Source of the DNA: Anseranas semipalmata
Lineage: Eukaryota > Chordata > Aves > Anseriformes > Anseranatidae
Direction: 5' to 3'
Assembly: GCA_013399115.1 (NCBI GenBank)
Contig: VXAA01000623.1
Location: 10,004 to 74,003 of the forward strand
DNA: 64,000 bases
In this document: piece after piece, positions 37,901-47,122 of the stretch
Numbering within the stretch: the first letter of the stretch is position 1
How the letters are laid out: every line of letters starts with the position of its first letter
The notes under the pieces: generated by a model
The model's input: only the letters and a program-made list of their open reading frames with translations
Told to the model about the DNA's origin: nothing
Databases searched by the model: none
Translations under genes and position numbers: made by a program

Positions 37901-40835
37901 TGTGCCCTCACGTCTGGGGCCGTGGTGCTCTATGGGGAGGCTGCTGTTGGGGATGTGCTCTCCTGGGGGGAGCCATCCCTTTGCTGTCAAGCGAAGCCTG
38001 ATTTTTGGGGAAGAAACTCAACCAGCGCCTGGAGGAGCTCCCCTTGTGTGTCCCCATGCATCTGGATGCCTTGTCAGCCAGTTGGCCGCCTCTTTGCACA
38101 ATGCGGCGTTATGAACTCGCGGGTGCATCATCCGGCATCATCCGGCCCGGCCTGAGACAATGGAGCGCCAATTATAGGCATCTGAATGACAAAGTGCTCC
38201 AATTACCCTGCGCTTGAAAGCATGTGCTCTCCTCCTGGCGCTGCTCTGCCAGCCCAGGCTGCCAGCCTGCTCTGGCACTGGGCCCCAGCCGCACGGGCAA
38301 GAAGGTTTGGCACGGGGGGGCCTCCCAGCACCCCCAGACACCAGCTGGGGAATGGGCTTGGGAGTGAGAAACAGGCTGGCTTTGCAAGAGGGACAGATCC
38401 AGGCAGCAGGGCTGTGCCCTGCTGCTTGCAGCAAACCAGGCAGAGCACGGGGCTGGAGCTCACCATGCTGCTCCCTCTGCCCCATCGTCTGCAGCGTTAC
38501 CCCCCTGCTCAGGCAGGTTTCTGCCCTCCTCCCACCTCCCCGCAGCAGCGGCTGGGAAGGGGGGAGCATCCGAACGTGCCTGGCTATAAATAGTGCTGGG
38601 AAGGCTGGGGCGGCGCAGCTGGGGCCGGCAGCCGCCAGCTCTCCCACGCCGCCCGCGCCCGAGGCAGCTGCGAGCGGCCCCGCAGGGATGGGACCCGGCT
38701 GCGCCGCTTCCTCCGTGCGAAACCCGGAGCCCCGACAGCTCACCCCTGCTCTCCCCAGGCATCCCTCCCGCTGAGGGACACCCTCTGGTCCCCTCCACAT
38801 AGTGCTGCCCCCCCCATGTCCTGCTGCCAGGTCCCACCCTCCACGCTTCTAAATGGTGTGGAAAATGCAACTTCCAGCGCCAGGTGCTGCATCGCCCCGC
38901 CTGCATTTCCCTTTCAGCTCTATCTCAAGCACTGAAACATTTGTAAAGATTAACACACTTATAAGAGGGGCACATGGTCTGCATTAGCCCACTGAAATGT
39001 GCATGTTATTAACACAACTCCTGTTGACAAAGCCACAGGTATTAACACCATAAAGCATTTTGACAGCTGGACCGAGGAGGGGGGACGCACAGAGGGTGCG
39101 AGCAACACCTTTGTAAGCTCTTAATTGCTTTCTGAGTTCTTTCAGTATGTTTCTCTACCCTAGCAGACGCTGCCGGTAGAGGAGATGGCCTTGGAGGAAG
39201 ATCTACGCAAAGCGAGTTCAGCGAGGCACCATTATCTCCCAAGCCCTGGCAGAGAAAATCGCGTTACGCTGGAGCGGGGAACAGCAGCGACGCTACAGCT
39301 GGAGATGGGCCCAGCGGCAAGCCTGGATCCGAACCGCCCGTGAGGCTGACAGACGGGCTGTGCATTTTTTGGCTATGCACCCTGTCTAGAAAAGGCCAAA
39401 GCCCTGGCTCCAAGCATTCCCCAAACTTTGGGCAGCAAGGAGAGCCACGTCTGAGCTCTCTGGCTCTGGCCAGCCCTCTGGACAGCAGGACGGGCAGAAC
39501 GCTGCCTCCTCCCCCAGCTCCTGTCCAAGCAGCACAGGTAATGAGCTGTGAGAATGGGGTTCCTGGGGTTTGGGGTGGCCCCAGGGTTGCAGCCACAGCT
39601 GTAGGAGCACCTCTGGACCTGTCCCACTGAGGGACCAGAGGGGCAGTGGGGTCCCTCCCAGCTCTCCTGCGGGGCTGGATGGGCTCGGCAGGTGTAATCC
39701 TTGGGGTCAAATCCAGCCCTGTCCTGGGGAGGTGGCTGCAGGGTTTGGGGGACACTGAAGCCCAGGCTGGAGGCTGCCCAAGGAGGGGAAGTTCTCCGGG
39801 GTGAAATCGTTTGAATCAATCTGGCTGGGCTCGGGTCTTGCTTTTTCTGCCACCAGTCCTGTGGAGCTTGGCCAGCCCAGCACCCGCACCACGGGTGTAT
39901 GAGGGAAGGGGACCCACTGGCACAGAGCCACTGGCACCACGCTCCTCCTCGATCTCTGCACGAAACTGCTGAAGCACCAGGTTTAACATCCTGCCCTGAA
40001 GGTGTCCTGCTGCCTGCCGAGCTCTCCGGGACCCCCATCAAGTCCTCCTGCAGCAAAAGCCCCGCTTCTGCCCCAGGTAGCTCCGTCCATCCTTGTGTGC
40101 CCAGTCTGTGTGCCCTACTCCGGGCATCCCCCTCTTCCCTGGTCCCCCATGCCCTGAAGTTTTGTCTGTGGCACAGGCTGAGGCTGTGCCTGTCCTGGGG
40201 GCTCGCGCTGGGGGGAGGAAAGCTTTGCCCTTCGTACTGGGCATGGAGTTTGGAGCCAGGAAGGATAGGGCAGGTCTGAGGGAGGTTTCGGGGATATGGG
40301 GCTCAGGAGATGAGGGCACAGGGGTGGGGCTGCTTTCTCACACCCACCTCCTGCCTTTTTTCCCGGGGGAGAAGGGATGATGGAGCCCAGCTCAGTGCTA
40401 GTGGGACCCGAGGGACTGCACGAGCCATCCCTAAGGGGTCCCCATCACCACCCACCTCTCTGGTCCCCTCCCTCAGCACCCAGACGTGCTCTGCCTGGCC
40501 CCCCCCGGGACCCTCCAGCCCGGCTGCCCGGTGCCTCCGGGACCATCCAGCCCGGTACATTTGAGACTCCCCCCCGACATCCACTTGCCTGGTACCCCTG
40601 GGACCCTCCAAATACCGGGATGGAGAATCCCGGGGGCACAGCACCGGGGTACCCCCGGGTCCCTTCCATCCCACCTCCGCCTGGTGCCTGCGGGACCCGG
40701 GGTCCCCCTGAGCTCCTTGCCCGGTCCCCTCGGGCTCCGGTACCCCCGGGCACCTGCGTGCAGCCCTCCCCGCATCCCCGGCCCGGCACTCACCGCCGGC
40801 AGCAGGAGCAGCAGCAGCGGCAGGAGCCCGGCCAT
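28614..40835 (-). CDS. NGFR: NGFR (p75NTR, TNFRSF16), complete six-exon coding region
   Basis: Joining 40835..40794, 37082..36941, 32841..32482, 30459..30216, 29152..28992 and 28915..28614 gives 1251 nt, 416 codons plus TGA, with no internal stop and GT-AG at every junction. The product is a single-pass receptor for neurotrophins and pro-neurotrophins that works with sortilin, Trk or Nogo-receptor partners at the plasma membrane. Visible domains are a Leu-rich signal peptide (1 to about 19), four cysteine-rich domains (about 24-180, 24 Cys), an N-glycosylation site N52, a Ser/Thr/Pro stalk (about 182-239), a TM helix (about 240-261) with Cys245 and an AxxxG motif, juxtamembrane Cys267 (the family's palmitoylation position), and a death domain (about 332-409) followed by a C-terminal SPV. 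Intron phases are 0, 1, 1, 2, 1. Length and layout match avian p75NTR. The start has a strong context (A at -3, G at +4). No defect is seen. Confidence 0.98.
28916..28991 (-). other. NGFR: NGFR intron 5 (76 nt)
   Basis: A minimal intron with GT at 28991..28990, AG at 28917..28916, a short pyrimidine tract and a branch-point-like ccttaat about 23 nt before the acceptor. Retention would read through in frame for 19 codons and then reach TAA, removing the death domain. Confidence 0.93.
28992..29152 (-). CDS. NGFR: NGFR exon 5: intracellular juxtamembrane region
   Basis: This 161-nt exon encodes residues 264-316, starting WNSCKQNKQG and ending near STQGP. Cys267 is at the conserved palmitoylation position. 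The region matches the flexible chopper/juxtamembrane segment of p75NTR and includes SDSGISVDS (about 292-300), a conserved Ser/Asp cluster. The acceptor ctctccatgcag and the donor GCCAG|GTAGGG are clear. The following intron is only 76 nt. Confidence 0.97.
29153..30215 (-). other. NGFR: NGFR intron 4 (1063 nt)
   Basis: A GC-rich intron bounded by GTAAAG and cag. It contains an 11-G run on the plus strand near 30133. I see no additional exon or repeat. Confidence 0.9.
30216..30459 (-). CDS. NGFR: NGFR exon 4: extracellular stalk and transmembrane helix
   Basis: This 244-nt exon encodes residues 183-262 with split codons 182 (Asp) and 263 (Arg). The first 57 residues form a Pro/Ser/Thr-rich stalk typical of O-glycosylated juxtamembrane regions and of metalloprotease shedding sites. 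The TM helix begins near LIPVYCSIL (240-248). Cys245 and the A250xxxG254 motif correspond to the covalent and non-covalent dimerisation elements known for mammalian p75NTR. The stop-transfer basic residues Lys262 and Arg263 span the exon 4/5 junction. Acceptor cctcctggcag; donor AAAAG|GTAAAG (phase 2). Confidence 0.98.
30460..32481 (-). other. NGFR: NGFR intron 3 (2022 nt)
   Basis: GC-rich non-coding sequence bounded by GTAACG and cag. Long open frames on the plus strand here (for example 31199..32047) have no recognisable protein and reflect low stop density in GC-rich DNA. No RNA gene or mobile element is recognised. Confidence 0.88.
32482..32841 (-). CDS. NGFR: NGFR exon 3: cysteine-rich domains 2 to 4
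   Basis: This 360-nt exon encodes residues 63-181 with 17 cysteines (75, 78, 81, 91, 99, 101, 114, 117, 120, 130, 138, 141, 156, 159, 162, 172, 180). It forms the rest of CRD2 plus CRD3 and CRD4, the neurotrophin-binding surface. Acidic stretches such as ESDDAV (93-98) agree with the negatively charged p75NTR ligand face. Both flanking introns are phase 1 and the length is a multiple of three, so the exon can be skipped without a frameshift, as in the short s-p75NTR isoform described in mammals. The acceptor is ctcccctccccag and the donor is CAGAG|GTAACG. Confidence 0.98.
32842..36940 (-). other. NGFR: NGFR intron 2 (4099 nt)
   Basis: Non-coding, bounded by GTGAGTACC and ctcccctccccag. It contains a 21-base T run on the plus strand at 36104..36124 (poly(A) in the transcript), single ambiguous bases at 34352 and 34658, and an AT-richer patch around 36180-36400 that could be regulatory. 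No alternative exon is evident. Confidence 0.88.
36941..37082 (-). CDS. NGFR: NGFR exon 2: end of signal peptide and cysteine-rich domain 1
   Basis: This 142-nt exon encodes residues 15-61 plus the first base of codon 62. It begins GPAWGSKDKC and carries cysteines 24, 35, 36, 39, 49, 56 and 59, the pattern of CRD1 running into CRD2 of p75NTR. The sequon NQT at 52-54 is the family's N-glycosylation site. The acceptor follows a strong pyrimidine tract (ctgttttctctcccag) and the donor is ACA|GTGAGTACC (phase 1). Confidence 0.97.
38930..39065. promoter_or_regulatory. Intron 1 island with three ATTAACAC boxes
   Basis: ATTAACAC occurs at 38949..38956, 39008..39015 and 39041..39048, all in the same orientation, within an AT-rich stretch inside otherwise GC-rich intron 1. 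The complement GTGTTAAT resembles a T-box or HNF1 half site. This is a candidate intronic enhancer of NGFR. Confidence 0.3.
40490..40793. repeat. CpG-rich degenerate repeats at the 5' end of NGFR intron 1
   Basis: Related units recur, such as GGGACCCTCCAGCCCGG near 40508, GGGACCATCCAGCCCGG near 40540, and GGTACCCCTGGGACCCTCC near 40592, together with repeated CCCCCGGG. The unit spacing is about 32 bp at first and then irregular. This looks like a decayed minisatellite inside the CpG island. Confidence 0.5.
40794..40835 (-). CDS. NGFR: NGFR coding exon 1: start codon and signal peptide core
   Basis: Only 14 codons are present, reading MAGLLPLLLLLLPA, an almost pure leucine hydrophobic core. 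The ATG occupies 40835..40833 with A at -3 and G at +4. The exon ends in GCG followed by a GTGAGTGCCG donor at 40793 and below (phase 0). The signal peptide is split by intron 1; cleavage probably falls just inside exon 2, after the Gly at residue 19. The coding part sits in a GC-rich island together with the putative promoter. Confidence 0.95.
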
Positions 40836-41010
40836 GGTGCGCTGGGGCCGCGGGGCCGCCTCGCATCCCCCGAGCAGCGGGTGCGCGGCCGGGCTGCCCT
40901 CCCTCTGCCGCCCGCCGCCTCGGCAGCACCAGAAAAGGGCTGCAAGTCCCTCCTCCTCCTCCTCCTCCTCTCCGCCCCCGGAGCATCACGGCGAGCAGCC
41001 NCAGCCCGCC
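40836..41010 (-). promoter_or_regulatory. NGFR: NGFR 5' UTR and putative TATA-less GC-rich promoter
   Basis: Immediately upstream of the ATG the sequence is very GC- and CpG-rich. It holds a GC box (plus-strand ccgccccc at 40972..40979), a GGCGG cluster complementary to 40907..40920, and a (TCC)n/(GGA)n tract at 40948..40971. No TATA box is seen, in line with the TATA-less, Sp1-type NGFR promoters reported in mammals. The transcription start cannot be fixed from sequence. Base 41001 is ambiguous. Confidence 0.7.
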
Positions 41011-43624
41011 AGCTCCCTCCAGCCCCTCAGGTATTCGTGTCCGTCCGTCCATCTCCATGCCCCCTCCTCTGCTGTCTGTCCATCCATCCATCTCTTTCCA
41101 TCCCCTCAAACGCCTACGTCCGTCCGTCTCTGCACACCTTGCTCCAGCTCTCCACCAGTCACAGTCATCTTAATGGGTTTGTTAATGGGTTTGTTGATTA
41201 TATTGCAGTCCCGGAGAGCGGCTCTGGGCAGGTAGGTGGCCATGGCTGGAGGGATGAGGCTGGGATGGGCTGACCGGACCTCCTCTGGCTGCGTGGACAA
41301 GGCACAGTGTCCCCTAGGTGCCTGGACTGGTGACACCCCCAGGATGCCAACCCCTGCCAGGTCTGTCACCACCATCCAGGTGACAAAGGGAAGTTGCCGG
41401 CAGCAAGGAGGTGATGCTGTGGTGTCCAGAGCGGCAGCCACCTGCTCCTCTTTGTAAATCACCCTCAGGTGTAAAAAACCATAGTGACATGCTTCCTTTC
41501 CTAAAAATCTCCCCACGTGCTGCTCTCGTGTCCCTGCGCTTTCAACTTATTACAGGGCAGTTCTGTCCCGATCCTGCCTGGTCTCGTGGTGGTGAGTTAA
41601 GCTGTGTGTTAGGAGAGGGAGCTGGAAATGTCACGGCCTTTCCCCAGCTGCTTTGGCCCCCGCCTTGGTGTGTCAGCACCAGCAACTCTCTTTGTGGGGC
41701 TCGCCAGAAAAATGCCGTGGGTTTTGTGTGGCTTTGGTGAGGAGGTTTGCTGGAAAATGCCCAGAAATGTTGGCGCCGGGGGCGACTCCTGGGGCTGGGA
41801 CAGAAGAGGGATTCCTTCACCTCTGACTTTGTCACCCTGCACCAAATGCCTTTACCTAGCATGGGATGGAGCGGGGGGTGTCCCTGGTGGGGCCGGGGCT
41901 ACCATCTGTCTCTCAGCTTTGCACTGTGTTGGGATCGGGACTTTGTCATATTGATGGACACAGGCTGGATTTCCTCTTGAAAAGCGAGCTACCGACCTGT
42001 CGAGGTGTGCAGGGTCAGCAGCTCCTGGATGGCTCGCTGATGGGCAGCTGGGAAGGGCTTTGAGGAAAGTCCCTCTTTCAATAAGATTAAGCTGAAGCCA
42101 AAGCTGCCGTTTGTTCTCCGGCACGGAGATGCAGGAACACATGTGCGAGCCACATGGCGATGGGTTTGCTGGCCAGAAAGCCGTGCTGGGGCCAGGTGGG
42201 GACAGGGCAGCGTGTGCCAGAGCCAGGGTGTGGGGCGTGGGACGGCTGCCCACCCCAGCCATGAGCCAGGCATCCCTCTGCCTTTTCAATGCGTGGATGA
42301 ATGGGAATGGGGCAAAGCTGCTTGTAGACGTATGGTGGGGCTGGGCACAGCTGGGGGAGCAGCCTGGGTCTCTTGCGATTCAGTTTGCCTCTCTGCAGAG
42401 AGCTGAGATGCTTCCTTGGTCCACTTTATGCATCCTTCTGTCCCAGAGCAATTTGGGCTGTGCCCCCCCCCACTGCAGGATGCACTTGCTGGGCTATGGG
42501 GGCTCTGCCCGGGGGTGCAGCGCTTGCAAGAGGAGCTCCCCGAGCCTCAGCGCCAAGCAAGGGTGTTGCATGACGGTCTGACACCGCCGTGGGTGTCACC
42601 CCGGGAAAAATCCCGTCATGGCGACACAAACCAGAGCCAGGCGGACAGAGACGGCCGCTCAGATGGGCTGCATCTGCACGAGGCTGGGCTGGGAGCCAGC
42701 GAAGGTAAGTGAAAACTTCTGCTCCCATCCCAACCCTGCGCGGCTCCTTTGGTGGAGGGACTCGCTAGCGCTTTTCATTAAATCCCCCTCACGCTTTTTT
42801 CTGTCCCAGAAAGGTTCTGGCCCTTTCCTGGCTCCATGCAATGACAAAGGGCCTCTTAAAAGTCTGCTGTCGCCTCTCTGAATTAAAACCAAAGGCTCCA
42901 GGGGTTTATTTGCTCCGGGAGCGTCCTTTTGGCTGCCGGTGGAGGACGTCAGTGGCTGCTGTCCTGCAACCCCCAAGTTCCACCAAGAACTAATTCACCC
43001 GCAATCAGCTCCATGTGCCAGAGCACAGCTGGCCATGCTCCTGGGGCAGCTCGTGGCCATTGGGGGGTCCAAAATTGTGGCTCGGTGATGCTCTGGGTCC
43101 TGTTCGGCCACGGTGGGACGGTGCCGCAGGGGTTGGCACTGCGCTGGACTCCAGCAGAGCTGGTTTTGCCTCATGGGGAGCACGTTGGTGAATGTCTCAC
43201 CTATAAGCTGGCTGTAAGAAAAAGGGCTTCTGGTTTTGTGCTGGCTCCTGACCTCCTTTCGGGCTGAGGGCGTCACAAAGAGAGGATTTGCTGCTGCAGG
43301 GACAACGTGGGGCTCCTGGCAGCGGGTGGCCGGATGGGCTCGTCCTAGTTTGTAAATGAGGATCAGCAACGGAAAGCGTGGATGGGGCTGAAAATGATGA
43401 GCGGAGAGGTGGGGTGGGAGCAGGGAGGACAGGGCTTTGAGCCGAGGCGCAGCCCAGGAAACCACGGCTGCTTTGCATGTGCTTGGAGGGGCTGGGGTCC
43501 AAAACGCCTCTGCGGGGCTGGTTTGGGACCGAGCCCGCAGCAGCCCCAAGGGAAGCGTCCCGTTGGTGAAAGCATCGCCCCTGGGAGAGACAGCTGTGCC
43601 CAGAGTGCCTCCCTCCCCCAGAAT

Positions 43625-44060
43625 GGGAAGGTTTAATTAGCAAAAGCCCAATTACAGCTTGGCGAAATACTGCATTAAGTCCCTCTCAAGGACAGAGCAC
43701 CCGTCTCGCACTCTCATTATCTTTCTTCAGGGTCATAGAGGTCTTCCCCCACGTACTTGCAAAGACCAGAAGTCTCCAAGCAAACCTGAGTGATGTTTTT
43801 CCCCCTTTCCTGCTGCCCCACAAGGACTTGTGGAGCCCCCAGAAATAGCACAAGTTAAACACTTGGTGTGAGTTCCTGCCTTCAAACTTTTTATTGATTT
43901 TACTAAAAAGCATAGGTAATTACTTTCCCGACAAAGACAGTAACGCAGTAATGGTAAGTTATAAATAACGATGAATAAATAATACACATTGGGAAAATAT
44001 CGTTGTGCTGCCCCAGCTGTTCACAGCCAGTGTTGAGAGCATAAATAAAGGGCTGCAAAG
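43625..44060. promoter_or_regulatory. AT-rich island upstream of NGFR, candidate conserved element
   Basis: It includes GGTTTAATTAGC and CCCAATTACAGC near 43632-43658, then AGGTAATTACTTTC, GCAGTAATGG and an AT run AAATAACGATGAATAAATAA near 43913-43982. It lies about 3 kb upstream of NGFR exon 1 and has no coding potential. Confidence 0.28.
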
Positions 44061-44482
44061 AAAAGCCCAGGCGGAGCGTGGATGCTGCAGTGTTACGAGA
44101 TGGGCTTCAAGGGCTGTGACTGTTCTTGGAGTGGGGGGAATTCAGGGTTGGAAATGGGGCTGGGGGCTGATGTGCTGTGCTGTGGGGCTCTTGCCGCTGG
44201 CTGCGGTGTGGGACTTTGTTTTGCCAGGAGCCACCTCCTCCAAGGACCATCCCTGTGGGATGGGGAGGAATTCGTGCAAATCAGGAGCAAAAAATGCATC
44301 CTTTTGCAATGGAAAAAGAGGAGAGGAAATCTTTTTGTTTGAATCACCTAGGCCACCTTTACTGAGAAATTTGCACCTTGGGCCACTTGGCAAGGGCCAA
44401 GCCCACCTGTAGAGAGCAGGAAGGCACAGGTGGAAGCCAGGGGCTCCCTCTGGTTCTCCATTCAGTCAATGGGATTGGGGCA

Positions 44483-44508
44483 CTTAAAAGCTTTTAAAAG
44501 CTTTTAAG
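44483..44508. repeat. Perfect 26-bp palindrome
   Basis: The 26 bases equal their own reverse complement with no spacer. The sequence is built from alternating CTTAAAAG and CTTTTAA blocks and contains two AAGCTT sites. It lies in otherwise ordinary intergenic sequence. Confidence 0.9.
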
Positions 44509-47110
44509 GTCAGCTCCTGTGCAGCCGGGCACTTGACCATGCTGTTCGCTCCCATCCTCTGCCAGCTTCAAAACCACCCATTTGTTCTCAGCAAAGGAGC
44601 TGGCAGGGAGCGATGGGGTGAGCAGCTCCACCTTCCACCACGATTTAGAAACCACCGCGCATCTTCCCTGGCTGAAGCGCAGGGAACGCCGGGCAGCTCC
44701 AGGCTCATGCAGCAGCATTTTACCATTCAGGGGAAAACTGCTCTCTTGATTTAGAAAGGCGAGGAGGGACTACCCTGAATACCTCCCCCTTCTCCCTTAC
44801 TCAAGGGATGCGCACAGCCTGCAAAATATGCGCAGTACTCTAAAACCCAGAGCCTGTGCTCTGCAGGGAGCTATTCCCATAGGATGGGACTCAGATTGTG
44901 GCAGCACCCCCAAACCAATGATTTCTGGGGCTGCTTTCACCCATTCAGATGTTCCCACCCTGGTCTGGGGTAGAAGATCACACTATCTCAGGGTGCTGTC
45001 GGTGTCCCTTTGTACTCACCGGCACTGCTGCAGCCCGCTGGTACAGATGTGGGCAGATCACACAGAGATCAACCATCGGTGCTGGGGACGGTGCACAGCA
45101 GTGAGGAGGACAGGAGGGCTCAGGAAGAAGCGGGGTGCCTGGCCAGGAGCTGTGTGGATTGGGGCCATGCAGCTCCCCTGGTGCTGCCTGTGGGTCCCAA
45201 GCAGAGATCACACTTTGAGTTTGGCTCCTGAGTGTCCTTGATGGTGGCTCGAAAACACAGGGGTGAGGGAGGTGGGGGCTGCAGCCCCAGAGGCTGATGT
45301 CCATCATGGGGTGAAGGCTCCAAGCACCCCAAACGCAGGTCTTGAGGGCTGCAACATTCCCTAAACTCACAAAACCTGATTTCCATTACTATCAAAGTGT
45401 CCCAGTCTGGTTTCGATTACACTCCTTGATTTCCATGCCTGTAATTTCTCCTAATGCCTCTCTCCAACCGTCCTTCCCCCCGTCTTTTTCACTTGTTAAT
45501 CTCCAGCCCCAAGGCTTCCCATCCTCCTTTCCTTCTTTTTTTCCTTCCTCTGTCTGTCCTTCCAGTGTGATCCATCACCCGAGCGCAGCGGGGGGGCCTC
45601 GCGGTGCTGGCGGAGATGAATCTCTGGTTCCTTATAAGGACCGACCGAAGGAATCTCCTGCGAGCAGAGACCACGATGTCCAGGAAACTCGATCCCTCCT
45701 TGGGATGGAGCGATGGCAAAATCGTGAGATGGTAAAAATAGCCTGTGGTTTCCCACTCTGAGAAAGCAACGCGATTTTGCACAATTTAAAATTACACTCT
45801 GCTCAGGGCCAGGCAGGGGGGAGAAAATCTCTCCTCGTGGCACATATAATAAAGGACATAAATATGTCCACGGCAGCAACATTATCAATATTTTTCTGCT
45901 TAAGGTATGGATTGGTTCCACATGCCAGGGGCAGGGCTGGCTTTCTTCTCACCAGCCTGGCTTTTGGGAACTGATTGATTCAGTTTTGTTGCTGATGGAT
46001 CAAGAATTCTGCTGTTAGGAGGAAATGAATGTCAAATCCTTCGCAGCATTGATAAGGAGGGAGCAAGACGGGCGGTGCAGCAGGATTGGAGTGAGGCAGG
46101 ACTGGGGTTTCTTTTCTTTGACTCTTAGATGGGCTTTTTTTTTTTTTTTAATTTCATTTTCTTTTTGGAAGTGGACAATTATTTCAATTGCTTCAATGCC
46201 CAGCCTGTTGTGGGGTGCTTTTCAAGCTGGCTTTCAGCATGCACATAGCCCAGACAAGATCCAGGGGCATTTTTGCCTCCCTCTTCTCTTCTCCCATCAT
46301 CACACCAGGTGGGAATGGTATTAGTGGATGCATTAGAAATATTTCCCACTAACTTTGCCATGCCTCAGTTTCCCCGTGTGTAAAGCAGGGAAGCTAATCG
46401 CTGCCTCTCACAGATATCTGGGAAGCTGATTTGTTTCTCTGCAAGGTGCTTAGAGATGCTGTCGCTCTATTTATTAATTGGCAAGACCCGAAATGCCTCC
46501 TCAGAGGTCAGGGTATTTTCTGTCCTGCCAGTCACAGGGCTGCTTTCTGTCTCCATACTGGAGTGTGGTGCTGTGGGGATGGGGACATCCAGCAACCCTG
46601 GCCAGCTCACACAGCATCCTGGAGCCGGATGATCACCCGCAGAGCATCTGCTTTGCTTTTCTTGACCCAAACTTCAGAAAACCTAGAGAGCAGCTGGGCA
46701 GCAAAGCTGCCCGGCGGAGAGCACTGGCAGCGCTTCGCCTCCCCTGCTGCCTTCCCCGGCTGCCAGGAAGCGGCCCAGCCGCCTACCTGGGGGTGCGATT
46801 CCCGGCTTTGCTCCCCGTGCTGCCAGACTCAGGAACTCAGCCCGCTGTGACCACCTGCACGCTCGCGCTGACCGCGTCCCAGCCCTCTCCCGACAGCAAG
46901 ATTCATCGCTGCGCCCGCCCCGCTGCCCATCGCTCATCCTGCCTTCCCGGGTCACTGGCCCCAAAGGCTCCGGGTCGTTCAATCAGCTTCTTTTCCCATT
47001 TCTTCCCCTCCATGTGTTTCTGGCACAGCCCCATGACATCCGCAATGAGCAGGGGGGTGGTGGGTTTGGGGTAGGGGCTGGGGAGGGGGGGTCCAAGCCC
47101 TGTCCTGGAG

Positions 47111-47122
47111 NNNNNNNNNNNN
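47111..47122. other. Assembly gap (12 N)
   Basis: A short unresolved stretch in GC-rich intergenic sequence, with no repeat visible at its edges. Confidence 0.97.

Larger units (their letters stand above)
37083..40793 (-). other. NGFR: NGFR intron 1 (3711 nt)
   Basis: Bounded by GTGAGTGCCG and a strong pyrimidine tract ending in cag. The promoter-proximal end (about 40490-40793) is CpG-rich with degenerate short repeats. The middle holds an AT-rich island (38930-39065) with three ATTAACAC boxes. No extra exon is recognised. Confidence 0.88.

Noticed and set aside
40377..41273. 298-codon plus-strand open frame antisense to NGFR exon 1
   Set aside because: It lies in CpG-rich, stop-poor DNA, is mostly Pro/Arg/Ser low-complexity, crosses an ambiguous base and overlaps the promoter and exon 1 in antisense.
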